Made by a program: the position numbers and the translations under genes. Shown here in pieces: positions 49,372 through 59,389 of a stretch of DNA of 64,000 nucleotides (positions are counted from its first letter, which is position 1; every line of letters starts with the position of its first letter). Source of the stretch: Vulcanimicrobiota bacterium (lineage in GTDB: Bacteria; Vulcanimicrobiota; Vulcanimicrobiia; Vulcanimicrobiales; Vulcanimicrobiaceae); assembly GCA_027307235.1 (NCBI GenBank), contig DAHUXH010000010.1, positions 1 through 64,000 of the forward strand, written 5' to 3'. The notes under the pieces are model-generated. The model made no database searches. It saw only the letters and a program-made list of their open reading frames with translations, and was not told where the DNA came from.

Positions 49372-50217
49372 TTGAGATACGTCAGCTTCGTTGATCGTGA
49401 CGGTCGCGTGCGTCCCGGCATCATTGAAGGCGAGCACGTCCGCGAGATCGCCTGCGCGACGCTCGTCGAATACATCGCACTCTCGCCTGACGAGCGAGCG
49501 CACCGGCACACGCTCAACACCGTGCCTTTCAAAGATCTGCGTTTGTCGGCGCCGGTGCAGCCGCCGCGCAACGTGATGTGCGTCGGCCGCAACTACCTCG
49601 AACACGCCAAGGAAGGCGCGCGCGCCGCCGGACGCGAGTTGAAGTTGCCCGACGTCCCGACCTTCTTCACCAAAGCGCCGACGGCGGTGGCCGCTCCCGA
49701 GGCGACGCTCGATCTGCAGGCGCGGATTTCGCCAGAGTACGACTTCGAAGCCGAACTCGCGGTCGTGATCGGAGAGCGCTGCAAGGACGTTTCCGAGGAT
49801 CGCGCGCTCGACGTCGTCTTCGGATACACGTGCTTGAACGACGTGACCGCGCGCGATCTGCAACGCGCGCACGTGCAATGGTTCAAAGGGAAAAGCTTGG
49901 ACGATTGCGCTCCGATCGGACCGTGGGTCGTCGGCGCCGGCGAGATCGGCGATGCGCAGCAGCTCGGCATCTTCTTTCGGCTCAACGGCGTCGAAAAGCA
50001 GCGCAGCAACACCTCGCAGATGATCTTCTCGATTCCGCGCTTGATCGCCGAACTGAGCCGCGGGATGACGCTGCTGCCCGGCGACGTCATCGCCACCGGA
50101 ACGCCCGAGGGCGTCGGCTTCGCGCGAACGCCCCCCGAGTTCTTGCGCGACGGCGACGTGATGGAAGTCGAGATCGAGAAGATCGGCGTGCTGCGCAACC
50201 GCGTTCGCATCACCTAG
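49372..50217 (+). CDS. Fumarylacetoacetate hydrolase family protein
   Basis: Metal-dependent hydrolase/isomerase/decarboxylase of the FAH fold, 281 residues, likely cytoplasmic. Family hallmarks: NVMCVGRNYLEHAKE (~64-78), PTFFTKAPTAVAAP, the metal-binding E-x-E in YDFEAELAVVIG (~122-133), GYTCLNDVTARDLQ and LLPGDVIATGTPEGVGFAR. The start is TTG at 49372, preceded by AAAGGA. Substrates in this family vary widely (acylpyruvates, HHDD and others), so no exact reaction is offered. Confidence 0.92.
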   Translation: MRYVSFVDRDGRVRPGIIEGEHVREIACATLVEYIALSPDERAHRHTLNTVPFKDLRLSAPVQPPRNVMCVGRNYLEHAKEGARAAGRELKLPDVPTFFTKAPTAVAAPEATLDLQARISPEYDFEAELAVVIGERCKDVSEDRALDVVFGYTCLNDVTARDLQRAHVQWFKGKSLDDCAPIGPWVVGAGEIGDAQQLGIFFRLNGVEKQRSNTSQMIFSIPRLIAELSRGMTLLPGDVIATGTPEGVGFARTPPEFLRDGDVMEVEIEKIGVLRNRVRIT

Positions 50218-50272
50218 CCGGCTGCGACACAGGTCGCAGGTGTGACCCGGCGCCCGCGGAACGCCAGGATAC

Positions 50273-51385
50273 ATGATTGTCGCCGTTCCCAAAGAGACGG
50301 CGCCGAACGAGCGTCGTGTGGCGCTCGTGCCGGAGACCGTTGAAAAGCTCGTCAAAGCCGGCATCGGGGTGAGGGTGCAGCGCGGCGCGGGCGAACGCGC
50401 CGCGTTTCCCGATCCCGAGTACGAACATGCCGGAGCGTCGCTGGCCGACGATCCGGCATCGCTCTCTTCAGGCGCCGATGTCGTCGCGACCGTCGGACGC
50501 CCGGATGACGCGGTGCTGCGTGCCATGCGCCCCGGCGCGACGCTGGTCGGCCTGCTCGCCCCGCTCGGCGATCCCGCGTACGTCGAATCGCTCGCGAAGA
50601 CGAGAATCAGCGCACTTGCGATGGAGATGATCCCGCGCATCACGCGCGCGCAACCGATGGACGCCCTCTCCTCGCAGAGCAACATCGCCGGCTACAAGGC
50701 GGTCTTGCTGGCGGCCACGGCGCTGCCCAAGTTCTTTCCGATGCTCACGACCGCGGCCGGTACGATCCCACCCGCGAAGGTGTTCGTCATCGGCGCGGGC
50801 GTCGCGGGATTGCAGGCGATCGCGACGGCGCGGCGCCTCGGCGCGGTCGTCAACGCGTACGACGCGCGCGCGGTCGTCAAGGAGCAGGTGCAGTCGCTCG
50901 GCGCAACGTTCGTGGAATTCGACCTCGGCATCGACGCGCAGGCAGCGGGAGGCTACGCCAAGGAGCTTTCGCCCGAGCAGATCGCACGGCAACAAGCGCT
51001 CATGGCCGAGACCATCGCGAAGAACGACGTCGTGATCACGACCGCGGCCGTTCCCGGAAAGCGTGCGCCGCTGCTGATCGCGCAGAGTGCCGTCGCCGCG
51101 ATGAAGTTCGGCAGCGTGATCGTCGACCTCGCGGCGGAGACCGGCGGCAACTGCGCGCTCACCGTGCGCGATCAGGTGATCACGACGGGCAACGGCGTCA
51201 CCATCATCGGCACGACGAATCTTCCATCGACGATGCCGTACCATGCAAGCCGGCTGTACTCGCGCAACGTCCACGCACTGCTGACGTCGCTGATCAAAGA
51301 CGGTGCGCTTGCGCTCGATCCCGACGACGAGATCGTGCGCGGCGCCCTGCTGATTCGCGACGGCGTCGTCGGAGAACAGGCATGA
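50273..51385 (+). CDS. pntAA: NAD(P) transhydrogenase alpha subunit, part 1
   Basis: NAD(H)-binding domain I of the proton-translocating transhydrogenase, which makes NADPH from NADH using the proton gradient. 370 residues; motifs MIVAVPKETAPNERRVALVPETV, SSQSNIAGYKAVLLAA, the Rossmann FVIGAGVAGLQAIATARRLG (~171-190) and AETGGNCALT. It is the soluble subunit of the three-part PntA1/PntA2/PntB form; pntAB follows with a 4-bp overlap. Confidence 0.95.
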   Translation: MIVAVPKETAPNERRVALVPETVEKLVKAGIGVRVQRGAGERAAFPDPEYEHAGASLADDPASLSSGADVVATVGRPDDAVLRAMRPGATLVGLLAPLGDPAYVESLAKTRISALAMEMIPRITRAQPMDALSSQSNIAGYKAVLLAATALPKFFPMLTTAAGTIPPAKVFVIGAGVAGLQAIATARRLGAVVNAYDARAVVKEQVQSLGATFVEFDLGIDAQAAGGYAKELSPEQIARQQALMAETIAKNDVVITTAAVPGKRAPLLIAQSAVAAMKFGSVIVDLAAETGGNCALTVRDQVITTGNGVTIIGTTNLPSTMPYHASRLYSRNVHALLTSLIKDGALALDPDDEIVRGALLIRDGVVGEQA

Positions 51386-51699
51386 TAGACGGATCCACGC
51401 TCTACTTCTTTGTCACGGTGTTCGTGCTCACCATCTTTCTCGGGTTCTCGGTGATTTCGAAGGTGCCGACCACGCTGCACACGCCGCTGATGTCGGCGAC
51501 CAACGCGATTCACGGCGTCGTCCTGGCGGGCGCGATCGTCGTTACGGCGGGCATCTTCGGTGAAGACCAGCCGTCGTGGTGGATGACCATGTTCGCGATC
51601 CTCGCGGTCGCGCTCGGGACGATCAACGTCGTCGGAGGATTCGCGGTGACCGAGCGCATGCTGCAGATGTTCCGCAAGCGCGGCGGTCCGACCCGATGA
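51382..51699 (+). CDS. pntAB: NAD(P) transhydrogenase alpha subunit, part 2
   Basis: The 105-residue membrane part of the alpha side: about three to four helices with FVLTIFLGFSVISKVPTTLHTPLMSA (the conserved family block) and ILAVALGTINVVGGFAVTERML. It forms part of the proton channel with PntB. Both ends overlap neighbours by 4 bp. Confidence 0.95.
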   Translation: MIDGSTLYFFVTVFVLTIFLGFSVISKVPTTLHTPLMSATNAIHGVVLAGAIVVTAGIFGEDQPSWWMTMFAILAVALGTINVVGGFAVTERMLQMFRKRGGPTR

Positions 51700-53099
51700 C
51701 GGCGGGCGCGTTGCAGACGCTTGCCTTTCGATGCGCCGAACTGACGGCGATCGTGTTGTTCATTCTCGGTCTGGTGTTCTTGAGTTCACCGGCAACGGCG
51801 CGCTTGGGCAACCGTCTCGCGGCGGTCGGCATGATCATCGCGCTGATCGCGTTCTTGAGCCTCACGCAGGGCGTCGGGTGGTGGGCGATCGCGATCGGCA
51901 TGGTCGTGGGTGGGATGGTCGGATTGATCTCCGCGCTGCGCGTGAAGATGACGGCGATGCCGCAGATGGTCGCGCTCTTCAACGGCGCGGGCGGCGCGGC
52001 TGCACTCTACATCTCGACCATCGAGTATTACAGCGGCCAGGCGCCCTATCCGTCGCTGCTCATCGTCTCGCTCGTGCTCAGCGCCATCATCGGCGCGCTC
52101 TCGGCCGGCGGTTCGCTGATCGCCTTCCTCAAATTGCAAGAGGTGATGAGCGGACGGCCGATCACCTACAAGGGACAGCAGATCGTCAACGGTGTCGTCG
52201 CCCTCGGCATCGTCGCCCTCGCGATCTGGACGATCTCGACGCACGGTGACGTGCCGGCCGCCGCGATCGACGCGCTGTTGGTGGGCGCGTTCGTACTCGG
52301 CGTGCTGTTCGTGCTGCCGATCGGCGGCGCGGACATGCCGGTCGTGATCTCGCTGCTCAACTCATTCACCGGCGTCGCGGTGGCGATCACCGGTTTTGAA
52401 CTCGGTCACGAACTGCTGATCGTCGCCGGCACGCTCGTCGGCGCGAGCGGCACGCTGCTGACGATTCTGATGGGCCGCGCCATGAATCGTCCGCTTACGA
52501 ATGTGCTCTTCGGCGCCTTCGGCGCCGCCGCCGGCAGTGAAACAACCGCAGCGACGGGCGGTCCGCAAAACATTCGCAGCGCGAGCGTCGACGACGTCGC
52601 CGTTCTGCTCGCATACGCGCGCAACGTGATGGTCGTGCCGGGGTACGGCATGGCCGTCGCGCAAGCGCAGCATAGTGTGAAGGCGCTGGCCGATCAACTC
52701 GAAGCGCGCGGCGTGAGCGTGAAGTATGCGATTCATCCGGTCGCGGGCCGCATGCCCGGTCACATGAACGTCTTGCTCGCCGAAGCCAACGTTCCGTATC
52801 CCGCGCTGCTGGACATGGACGATGTCAATCCCGAGTTTCCGACCACCGACGTCGCGCTCGTCATCGGTGCCAACGACGTGACCAATCCCGCTGCCCGCAA
52901 CGTACGCAGTTCGCCGATCTACGGCATGCCGATTCTCGACGTCGACAAGGCGCACAACGTCATCGTGCTCAAACGCTCGATGCGCTCAGGTTTCGCGGGC
53001 ATCGAAAACCCGCTCTACGAATTGCCGAACTGCTCGATGCTCTTCGGTGACGCGAAGGCCAGCGTCGACGCGCTGACGGCGGCGGTGAAAGCGCAGTAA
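51696..53099 (+). CDS. pntB: NAD(P) transhydrogenase beta subunit
   Basis: A 467-residue protein: about nine helices (domain II) followed by the NADP(H)-binding domain III. Conserved blocks: GADMPVVISLLNSFTGVAVAITGFEL, VVPGYGMAVAQAQHSVKAL (NADP loop), HPVAGRMPGHMNVLLAEANVPY, DVALVIGANDVTNPAA and VLKRSMRSGFAGIENPL. ATG 51696 overlaps the pntAB stop by 4 bp. Confidence 0.96.
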   Translation: MTAGALQTLAFRCAELTAIVLFILGLVFLSSPATARLGNRLAAVGMIIALIAFLSLTQGVGWWAIAIGMVVGGMVGLISALRVKMTAMPQMVALFNGAGGAAALYISTIEYYSGQAPYPSLLIVSLVLSAIIGALSAGGSLIAFLKLQEVMSGRPITYKGQQIVNGVVALGIVALAIWTISTHGDVPAAAIDALLVGAFVLGVLFVLPIGGADMPVVISLLNSFTGVAVAITGFELGHELLIVAGTLVGASGTLLTILMGRAMNRPLTNVLFGAFGAAAGSETTAATGGPQNIRSASVDDVAVLLAYARNVMVVPGYGMAVAQAQHSVKALADQLEARGVSVKYAIHPVAGRMPGHMNVLLAEANVPYPALLDMDDVNPEFPTTDVALVIGANDVTNPAARNVRSSPIYGMPILDVDKAHNVIVLKRSMRSGFAGIENPLYELPNCSMLFGDAKASVDALTAAVKAQ

Positions 53100-53101
53100 C
53101 C

Positions 53102-53947
53102 GTGACCGGCGCGTTGTCCGGGTATCTTCGCAGGATCGGCTACGATGGACCCGCCGTTCCCACGTACGCCACCTTGCGCGACGTGCATCGCGCGCATGTG
53201 CTCGCGATTCCCTATGAGAATCTCGACATCCATCTCGGAACGCCGCTGACCCTTAACGTCGAGCGCATCTACGAGAAGATCGTCGAACGGCGGCGCGGCG
53301 GATGGTGCTTTGAGATGAACGGACTCTTCGCATGGGCGCTGCGCGAGCTCGGCTTCGACGTGACGATGCTCGCCGCGGCGGTGAATCGACGAACGCTCGG
53401 CCCGCAGCAAGAGATGAACCACCTCGCGCTGTTAGTGCATCTCGATCGCCCGTATCTCGCCGACGTCGGCTTCGGCACGGGGTCTCTCGACCCGCTGCCG
53501 CTGGCCGAGGGCAAACACACCGACGGGCGCTTCACCTACACGCTTGAGCGCGACGGCGACGCATGGCGCATGATCAGCGCGGGGATCAGCACCGACGAGT
53601 ACGACGTGACGCTGGAGCCGCGGCAGCTCGGCGACTTCACGCGCACGTGCGACCGGCTGCAGAGCGCACCGGACTCACCGTTCGTGCGCACCGTCGTCTG
53701 CATTCGCCTCACCGAAAGCGGCGCCATCACCGTGCGCGGCCCCGTCGTGCGCACCTACACCGACGATGCCTACAGCGAAATCGCCACCGCCGACGCAACC
53801 GCATGGGCACGCGTCATCCGAGAAGACATCGGAATCGACCCACCCAACCTGGAATCAATCTGGAATATCATATCGCGCAACCACGAAGCGACAGACTACG
53901 CGGGTTCGCTCAGGACGCGGTCGAGCATCTCTTCAATGCGTTCGTAG
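53102..53947 (+). CDS. Arylamine N-acetyltransferase
   Basis: Acetyl-CoA-dependent NAT of 281 residues, with the Cys-His-Asp triad: RRGGWCFEMNGLF (Cys ~70), EMNHLALLVHL (His ~108) and YLADVGFGTGSLDPLPL (Asp ~122). IPYENLDIHLG near the N-terminus is also typical. It can detoxify aromatic amines and hydrazines. The GTG start comes 2 bp after pntB. Its last 52 bp overlap the end of the convergent redoxin gene. Confidence 0.93.
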   Translation: MTGALSGYLRRIGYDGPAVPTYATLRDVHRAHVLAIPYENLDIHLGTPLTLNVERIYEKIVERRRGGWCFEMNGLFAWALRELGFDVTMLAAAVNRRTLGPQQEMNHLALLVHLDRPYLADVGFGTGSLDPLPLAEGKHTDGRFTYTLERDGDAWRMISAGISTDEYDVTLEPRQLGDFTRTCDRLQSAPDSPFVRTVVCIRLTESGAITVRGPVVRTYTDDAYSEIATADATAWARVIREDIGIDPPNLESIWNIISRNHEATDYAGSLRTRSSISSMRS

Positions 53948-54351
53948 CCGCGGTCGCCGGACTGGAAGCGGCGCAGTTTGTGATTGCGGTCGAACACATA
54001 GAGCGTCGGCACCGCGAAGTTCTGGAAGCGTTCGACGATCACGTGCTCGTTGTCGACTGCGCAGGGTTGCGTCATCTTCATCTCCGCCATTGCGTCGTGC
54101 TTGACTGCGCTGACGTCGGTATCGGATGCCGAGCGGGGCTGATGGATGCTGATGAATCCGACGCCGCGCTTGCCGTACGTGTCGCGAAGCTTGTTGAGCG
54201 ATTCGATCGTCCCATGGCTGACGAAGCAGCTCATCGACCAAAAGTGGACCACGAGCGGCTTCTGCTTCAAGGTGCCGATGGGCGGATCACCGTTGATCCA
54301 CGTGTCGACACCTTCGAGCGAGGGGAGCGGCGTGTGCAGCGCCAGCGCCAT
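53896..54351 (-). CDS. Thioredoxin-fold (TlpA/redoxin-like) protein with single active-site Cys
   Basis: A 151-residue thioredoxin-fold protein. The active-site region reads VVHFWSMSCFVSH, so the usual C-x-x-C is reduced to C-x-x-S; another Cys lies in QPCAVDNEH. The cis-Pro is in NFAVPTLYVFD. Without a signal peptide it is likely cytoplasmic. The ATG at 54351 follows GGAGG by 9 nt; an upstream Met at 54393 adds a basic stretch. A one-Cys form may act as a peroxidase or disulfide isomerase rather than as a normal reductase. Confidence 0.8.
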   Translation of the reverse strand: MALALHTPLPSLEGVDTWINGDPPIGTLKQKPLVVHFWSMSCFVSHGTIESLNKLRDTYGKRGVGFISIHQPRSASDTDVSAVKHDAMAEMKMTQPCAVDNEHVIVERFQNFAVPTLYVFDRNHKLRRFQSGDRGYERIEEMLDRVLSEPA

Positions 54352-54488
54352 GGGAAAAGACCTCCGTACCAAGCGTGGAGATTGCGTTATCACACCGCTT
54401 AACAGAACATCGACCGCCTTGAGAAGCCGCTTTAGGATTCAGCGGTAAAGATTTATCTTCGTTAGCACTGAACGCCTGAAATCGACTT

Positions 54489-56135
54489 TCAATTTCGTAA
54501 GGACTCTCGCAAACTCCAGACCCCGGCGTTCCACGTCGGCAAGAACGCGTTCGGTGAGAATCCGCGCACGCGCGTGCGAACCGCGTAGATGTAGTCGGCG
54601 TTGAACAGGTAGAGCACCGGGACGTCGCGCGCGACGATGCGCGCGATCGCTGCGTAGAAGGCCGCGCGCTCGGGCTGCGAGACCGACGCGAGCGCCCGGG
54701 CTTCGAGCGCGTCGACGCGGCGGTCGCACCAGCGCATGTAGTTGGAGGGCGCGCCGCACGTGAGGATTGACGAATCGTCGGGGTCGGCGCCCATCGTCCA
54801 CGGCACATACGCGAGATCGAAGTCTCCGCGAGCGAGCAGACCTTTGATCGGTAAAAACAAGAGAGCGTTGCTCACGCTCTTGATCGCGACCGCGATGCCG
54901 CGGTTCTGCAGTTCGGCCTGCACGAACGCCGCGATGCGAACGCCCGTTGTGGATTCGGGGAACTGCACGTAGCTCAGCGTCAGCGGGACGCCGCTCTTGC
55001 GACGCATGCCGTCCCGGCCGCGACGCCAGCCGGCAGCGTCGAGCAGCGCATCCGCCCGCGCGGGATCGAATCCCGGCTCGCGCACGCGAGCATCGAAGGC
55101 CCAAGAGAACTGCGGCTGCATCATATCCGTCACCGGATAGGCTCCAAGCGTGATCTTGGTGCTGATCGCGTCACGATCGACGCTCATGGCGATCGCGCGA
55201 CGCACGCGCGGGTCGTTCAGCGGCACATGCGTCGTGTTCATGGCGATCCCCGCGACGACGGCCGTCGGCGTCGAGACGAACGCCATATCGCGATCGGTTG
55301 CCACGTTTTGGCGCTGCGCGGGTGCGATCAAATTCCAGTCGAGTGCTCCCGAGCGCAGCATGGTGAGATTCGTCGAGGGATCGGGCGCGATCCGAACGTC
55401 GAGTTTGGCGATCGCCGGCTTCCCGCGCCAGTAGAGCGGGTTTGCTGCGTACTCGAGCCGATCGCCGCGATACCACGCAACGAAGGTATACGGTCCGTCG
55501 CCGACGGCCGGTGCTGCGTTGAATGCGGCCTGGGCGAGCGGCTCTTCGCGGCGCAGCACGTGCGCGGGCAAGACAAACTGTGGTGCGAAGCCGTACGAAA
55601 AATACGTCGCGACCGCGGGAGCCCAGGCGCGCTTCAAATGAAACACGACGGTACGCGCGTCGCGCGCGTACGCGCGGTCGATCAGATCGTAGCCTTCGTG
55701 CGAGCGCACCGGGTTGCGCGGGTCGAGGATCGCGTGCAGCGTGTAGAGCACGTCGTCGCTCGTGACGGCCACGCCGTCGCTCCAGCGCACCGCGCGCAGG
55801 TGATACACGATGGTTCGGCCGTCAGCGGAGATGCCGCCGTTTCCGCGCGACGGAATTTCGCGCAGCAGTTCGGGCACCAAGCGACCGCGGCTGTCCAGGT
55901 CGATGAAGGGCTCGAATGACAAACGGGCGACCTGCTGCTCGGCCGAGGCGGCGTCGGGGTGGATGAAGAGCGGGTTGAGGGTTCGCGGATCGGCGGCCAG
56001 GTCGAAGCGCAGCGTGCCGGCGGCGGGCTCCGCCGGCCGCGAGCACGCAGCCAGGGCGGCAAGCGCCGCGAGGCACGCCAGGCGCGCCGCCCATCGAACA
56101 AGGATCGCTCTCGTGGCCATGACGGCCAGCTGCAT
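54489..56135 (-). CDS. ABC transporter substrate-binding lipoprotein (peptide/nickel type)
   Basis: Family 5 extracellular solute-binding protein of 548 residues: lipoprotein leader (LACLAALAALAAC, Cys ~31), then the DppA/OppA pattern PRTLNPLFIHPDAAS, VYHLRAVRWSDGVAVTSDDVLYTL, DGPYTFVAWYRGDRLEYAANPLYWRG, NDPRVRRAIAMSVDRDAI and FDPARADALLDAAGW. Oligopeptides are a likely ligand. No permease or ATPase genes are nearby. ATG 56135 is chosen; the frame is open to 56240 but would lack a leader at its start. Confidence 0.9.
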   Translation of the reverse strand: MQLAVMATRAILVRWAARLACLAALAALAACSRPAEPAAGTLRFDLAADPRTLNPLFIHPDAASAEQQVARLSFEPFIDLDSRGRLVPELLREIPSRGNGGISADGRTIVYHLRAVRWSDGVAVTSDDVLYTLHAILDPRNPVRSHEGYDLIDRAYARDARTVVFHLKRAWAPAVATYFSYGFAPQFVLPAHVLRREEPLAQAAFNAAPAVGDGPYTFVAWYRGDRLEYAANPLYWRGKPAIAKLDVRIAPDPSTNLTMLRSGALDWNLIAPAQRQNVATDRDMAFVSTPTAVVAGIAMNTTHVPLNDPRVRRAIAMSVDRDAISTKITLGAYPVTDMMQPQFSWAFDARVREPGFDPARADALLDAAGWRRGRDGMRRKSGVPLTLSYVQFPESTTGVRIAAFVQAELQNRGIAVAIKSVSNALLFLPIKGLLARGDFDLAYVPWTMGADPDDSSILTCGAPSNYMRWCDRRVDALEARALASVSQPERAAFYAAIARIVARDVPVLYLFNADYIYAVRTRVRGFSPNAFLPTWNAGVWSLRESLRN

Positions 56136-56253
56136 ACTTCGGTATCGCCGCCAGTCCTGGTCGGGGCGATCCGGCGCGCTTGAATCCGAAAAGCCTTCGG
56201 TGATATAGTGGATTGACCGGAAATCATCCGGCATAAGCAAGATTTTAACGAAA

Positions 56254-56724
56254 ATGGCTGCCTTGATCGACGAACTCGACGACCTCGATATCCGCCTGCT
56301 GGAAGCCCTTCAGCGTAACGCCCGTTCGACGTTCGCCGACCTCGCGGCGCAGGTTGGGCTCGGCGTGTCGTCGGTTCACGAGCGGGTCAAGCGCCTCGAA
56401 CAGCGCGGGCATATTCGCGGCTACTCAGCGCAGCTCGACGGGAAACTGCTCGGACTGGCGCTGACGGCGTTCGTCAGTTGCTTCACAGCGCCCGATGCCA
56501 AGTACGACGATTTCGTGCAGACCCTCGCGTCGATGCCGGAGATCTGCGAGATCCATAGCGTCGCCGGTGAAGAGTCGTTCGTCGCCAAAGTCATGACGCG
56601 CTCGACGCAACATCTCGACGAACTGCTGTCGCGCTTGAAGAGTGTACCGGGAATGGCGCGCACCAAGACCACCATTGTGCTCTCCACACCGTTCGAACGC
56701 GGCGGGATCGCGGTGACGTCATGA
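56254..56724 (+). CDS. Lrp/AsnC family transcriptional regulator
   Basis: A 156-residue regulator: N-terminal helix-turn-helix (LDDLDIRLLEALQRNARSTF, LAAQVGLGVSSVHERVKRLE) and C-terminal RAM ligand-binding domain (ICEIHSVAGEESFVAKVMTR). Such proteins sense amino acids and form octamers. It overlaps the kdd start by 4 bp, so it is cotranscribed with the two lysine-degradation genes and may sense lysine or a product; this is inference. TTGACC at 56213 upstream could be a -35 box. Confidence 0.93.
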   Translation: MAALIDELDDLDIRLLEALQRNARSTFADLAAQVGLGVSSVHERVKRLEQRGHIRGYSAQLDGKLLGLALTAFVSCFTAPDAKYDDFVQTLASMPEICEIHSVAGEESFVAKVMTRSTQHLDELLSRLKSVPGMARTKTTIVLSTPFERGGIAVTS

Positions 56725-57800
56725 GTGTGATCGTGCGGCGCACCCTGCACCCGCTCGGCACGCATCGCGTGATCGAGCCTGCCGGCGCGATGCCGCAGAC
56801 GGCCTGGCGGCTCGACAACACGCCGGTCTGCCACGAGAACGAAATCTTGTGCGACGTCGAGACCTTGAACATCGATTCCGCATCGTTCAAACAGATCTGC
56901 GATGCATGCGCCGGTGACGCCGAGCGCATCGCCGAGCACGTCGCCGGGATCGTGCGTGAACGCGGCAAGCAGCACAATCCGGTAACGGGCAGCGGTGGCA
57001 TGTTCATCGGCCGCGTGCGCGAGATCGGGGCACAGTTGCGCGGCAGCATCGATCTCGCCGCCGGCGATCGCATCGCGTCGCTGGTCTCGCTGACGCTCAC
57101 GCCGCTGCACATCGATGCGATCGCGCGCATCGATGTCGCGACCGGCCGCATCTGGATTCGGGGATCGGCGATACTGTTCGAACGCGGCCTCTATGCGAAG
57201 CTTCCCGCCGACATCGACGAGAACGTCGCGCTGGCGGTGCTCGACGTCGCAGGCGCGCCGGCGCAAGTGCGGCGTTTGTGCCGGCCAGGACAGACGGTGG
57301 TCGTCATCGGCGCCGACGGCAAGAGCGGCATGCTCGCGTGCGCGCAAGCCAAGGAACGTGTCGGCACGAGCGGATGCGTCATCGGCGTCGCGCCCTCCGG
57401 CAGCACGACATCCGCCCAACTGCTGCGCGACGCGCATTTGGTCGATCATTTCATCGTTGCCGACGCACGCGACGCGCTCGCGATGAGCGAAGCCGTGCAC
57501 CGCGTCGCGCCGCACCTGGCCGACGTCACCATCAACTGCGTGAACGTGCCGGGAACCGAACTGGCGTCGATTCTGTCGACCAAGGACGACGGCGTCGTCT
57601 ACTTCTTCTCGATGTCGACGTCGTTCACGGCAGCCGCGCTCGGTGCCGAAGGCGTCGGCAAAGACATCACCATGATCGTCGGCAACGGCTATGCCAAAGG
57701 CCACGCCGAGATCGCGCTGCAGACGCTGCGCGATTACCCCTCCATTCACGCCTACTTCAACGCAAAGTATGCGACACCACACGAACCCATCGAAGGATGA
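56721..57800 (+). CDS. kdd: L-erythro-3,5-diaminohexanoate dehydrogenase
   Basis: NAD(P)-dependent oxidative deaminase of the anaerobic lysine pathway; it turns 3,5-diaminohexanoate into 5-amino-3-oxohexanoate. The 359-residue protein shows the family blocks HPLGTHRVIEPAGAMPQTAW, ENEILCDVETLNIDSASFKQI, RGKQHNPVTGSGGMFIG and the dinucleotide-binding VVVIGADGKSGMLACAQA, with IVGNGYAKGHAEIAL near the end. kamA follows after 7 bp. The 5,6-aminomutase (kamDE) that makes its substrate is not in the window. Confidence 0.88.
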   Translation: MSVIVRRTLHPLGTHRVIEPAGAMPQTAWRLDNTPVCHENEILCDVETLNIDSASFKQICDACAGDAERIAEHVAGIVRERGKQHNPVTGSGGMFIGRVREIGAQLRGSIDLAAGDRIASLVSLTLTPLHIDAIARIDVATGRIWIRGSAILFERGLYAKLPADIDENVALAVLDVAGAPAQVRRLCRPGQTVVVIGADGKSGMLACAQAKERVGTSGCVIGVAPSGSTTSAQLLRDAHLVDHFIVADARDALAMSEAVHRVAPHLADVTINCVNVPGTELASILSTKDDGVVYFFSMSTSFTAAALGAEGVGKDITMIVGNGYAKGHAEIALQTLRDYPSIHAYFNAKYATPHEPIEG

Positions 57801-57807
57801 CCACTCC

Positions 57808-59181
<1,374 letters not shown>

Positions 59182-59223
59182 CCCAACAAAAAAAGCCCCC
59201 TAAGAACCTTTATCAATATCCAA

Positions 59224-59287
59224 CTAGGAAGCCCTATTTTTCGTCAGACCGAGCCACAACGGTATAGCAGAAAAGAGAATCTCCTAG
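59224..59287. repeat. Reduced palindromic repeat, copy C
   Basis: A 64-bp relative of copies A and B: CTAGGAAGC at the left, TATTTTTCGTCAGACCGAG, then ACGGTATAGCAGAAAAGAG and TCCTAG at the right. It matches the outer parts of copy B but lacks the inner stem and tetraloop. It shares its last CTAG with the first CTAG of copy B, so the two are in tandem. Confidence 0.7.
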
Positions 59288-59389
59288 GAGGCTCTATTTT
59301 TCGCCAGACCGAGGCGCGGAGAGCCGAAGTGTACTACGGTACACGAGGCTCTCCGCAACGACGGTATGGCGGAAAAGAGGGCTTCCTAG
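59284..59389. repeat. Nested palindromic repeat, copy B
   Basis: The same four-stem layout as copy A: CTAGGAGGC/GCTTCCTAG (59284-59292 with 59381-59389), TTTTTCGCCA/TGGCGGAAAA (59297-59306 with 59367-59376), GCGGAGAGCC/GGCTCTCCGC (59316-59325 with 59347-59356), GTGTAC-TACG-GTACAC (59329-59344). The third stem differs from copy A by a compensated G:C to C:G swap. Confidence 0.8.
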
